Of a stretch of 22,769 nucleotides of DNA, positions 22,164 through 22,769 are shown piece after piece. The stretch is from a virus: IMG/VR virus record IMGVR_UViG_3300001352_000095, positions 1-22,769 of that record; one strand, written 5' to 3'. The notes under the pieces are model-generated. The model was given only the letters and a program-made list of their open reading frames with translations, was not told where the DNA came from and made no database searches. The position numbers were made by a program, and so were the translations under genes. Each line of letters opens with the position of its first letter. The first letter of the stretch is position 1.

Positions 22164-22769
22164 CTAAAACCTCATTATTCCCATAATTTGATTTATAGGA
22201 GCAAATGTTCCGGTGAGTTTATATGTACCACCTTTATATTGAAATACAACTCCTTCACTTGGTGCGATTACTTTCGTTCCACCAATTGCAGTAAGACGAT
22301 CAAGATTTTTGTGTAGTTTGGCCATATCTTTTTTGAACTTATCAGGTGATTCCACCGAATTAATTTTTTTGTTTTCTAATGTTTTGGTATGTGCATCGAG
22401 TGCTTTTGCTATGTCATCACTTCCACCAGCTGCCACAAATCCTTTTACATTTTGAAGAACTTCTGCTCCTAGTTTCAAAAATATAAATTGGAAAGGCCAC
22501 ATATTTGCTTCAAATTGTTTTACGATATCTTCTTTTTCAAATTTGTTTACCCAATCTTTCAACTTGGGTTGTTCAGATAAGTCCATTCGTATCGTTGTAA
22601 TTTTATTTGATTTATCATTGTATGCCCAACGACCTATAAGTGCTTCATATACTTTTGCAGGAAATATTTCTTTTAATTTGCTTTGTTGTTTATTCAAAAG
22701 ATTTCTCCACCAAGAATCGTGATACTTCATTACTTTATCGTTGTCTTTTAATTTAAATTCTTTTTTGAG
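22164..22769 (-). CDS. C-terminal part of a larger unknown gene (cut by window edge)
   Basis: An internal ATG at 22730 would give 188 residues, but it has no good Shine-Dalgarno and the frame stays open for 13 more codons to the window end (LKKEFKLKDNDKV), with coding-like residues. The gene therefore probably starts outside the window, and this is its last 201 residues. It contains a KVMKYHDSWWRNLLNKQQ helix and a long helical middle. Near the end is APSEGVVFQYKGGTYKLTG, then FAPINQIMG. EGVV followed by a Tyr-Lys-Gly strand is reminiscent of motif IV of nucleotidyltransferases (ligase-like), and similar tails occur, from memory, in uncharacterised marine phage proteins. No KxDG motif is in view, so an enzymatic role cannot be tested here. 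Confidence 0.7.
   Translation of the reverse strand, partial: LKKEFKLKDNDKVMKYHDSWWRNLLNKQQSKLKEIFPAKVYEALIGRWAYNDKSNKITTIRMDLSEQPKLKDWVNKFEKEDIVKQFEANMWPFQFIFLKLGAEVLQNVKGFVAAGGSDDIAKALDAHTKTLENKKINSVESPDKFKKDMAKLHKNLDRLTAIGGTKVIAPSEGVVFQYKGGTYKLTGTFAPINQIMGIMRF

Noticed and set aside
1-22769. tRNA genes, insertion sequences, integrase or attachment sites
   Set aside because: None seen: gaps are short, no cloverleaf-like G+C-rich segment or transposase-like product is present, and gene content is purely late structural.

Overview
The window is a late structural gene cluster from a T4-like (contractile-tailed) bacteriophage. Every credible gene is on the minus strand, the DNA is AT-rich, and intergenic gaps are short. 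The order of transcription runs from high to low coordinates. Recognisable T4-type proteins are the large terminase (gp17), portal (gp20), prohead protease (gp21), an acidic prohead scaffold (gp22-like), major capsid protein (gp23), neck proteins (gp13 and probably gp14), tail terminator (gp15-like), tail sheath (gp18) and tail tube (gp19). A phage-encoded lipoprotein with a signal peptide points to a Gram-negative host. Several hypothetical proteins resemble, from memory, families seen in marine T4-like phages, so an aquatic host is plausible but not proven. The short gp23 type and the shuffled gene order suggest a distant ('far-T4') lineage rather than a T4 or cyanophage relative.

Layout in transcription order: (1) 22769-20019 holds a partial gene cut by the window edge, a very basic protein, a small hypothetical and a Cys-motif protein just before gp17 (a possible small-terminase position). 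(2) 19952-18351 is gp17, followed by a lipoprotein (18324-17716) and the portal (17653-15800). (3) 15738-13181 is a tight run of four unknown genes, one with a DUF3008-like module. (4) 13122-10582 is the protease and three proteins of likely head-core type, the last built of repeated modules separated by sites that match the gp21 protease rule. (5) 10376-7650 is scaffold and capsid, closed by a strong terminator. (6) 7557-4205 is gp13, gp14-like, gp15-like and a small coiled-coil protein. (7) 4106-60 is sheath, an unknown membrane protein and tail tube, the sheath and tube genes each closed by a strong terminator hairpin.

How it works together: the scaffold, protease and core proteins would assemble a prohead on the portal; the protease would then cut scaffold, core and capsid proteins at [LIV]-x-E sites; gp17 would pump DNA through the portal; gp13/14 would close the head and join it to a sheath/tube tail capped by the gp15-like protein.

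The most unusual observations are: the modular polyprotein at 10582-11304; a shared N-terminal helix on four core-region proteins that may be a capsid-targeting peptide; and a recurrent coding-strand element, TATATTTAT, upstream of nine genes. In four of these it sits 4-5 nt before an ATG that has no Shine-Dalgarno sequence, while no gene upstream region shows the classic T4 late box TATAAATA on the coding strand. No stretch over about 300 bases lacks a gene.
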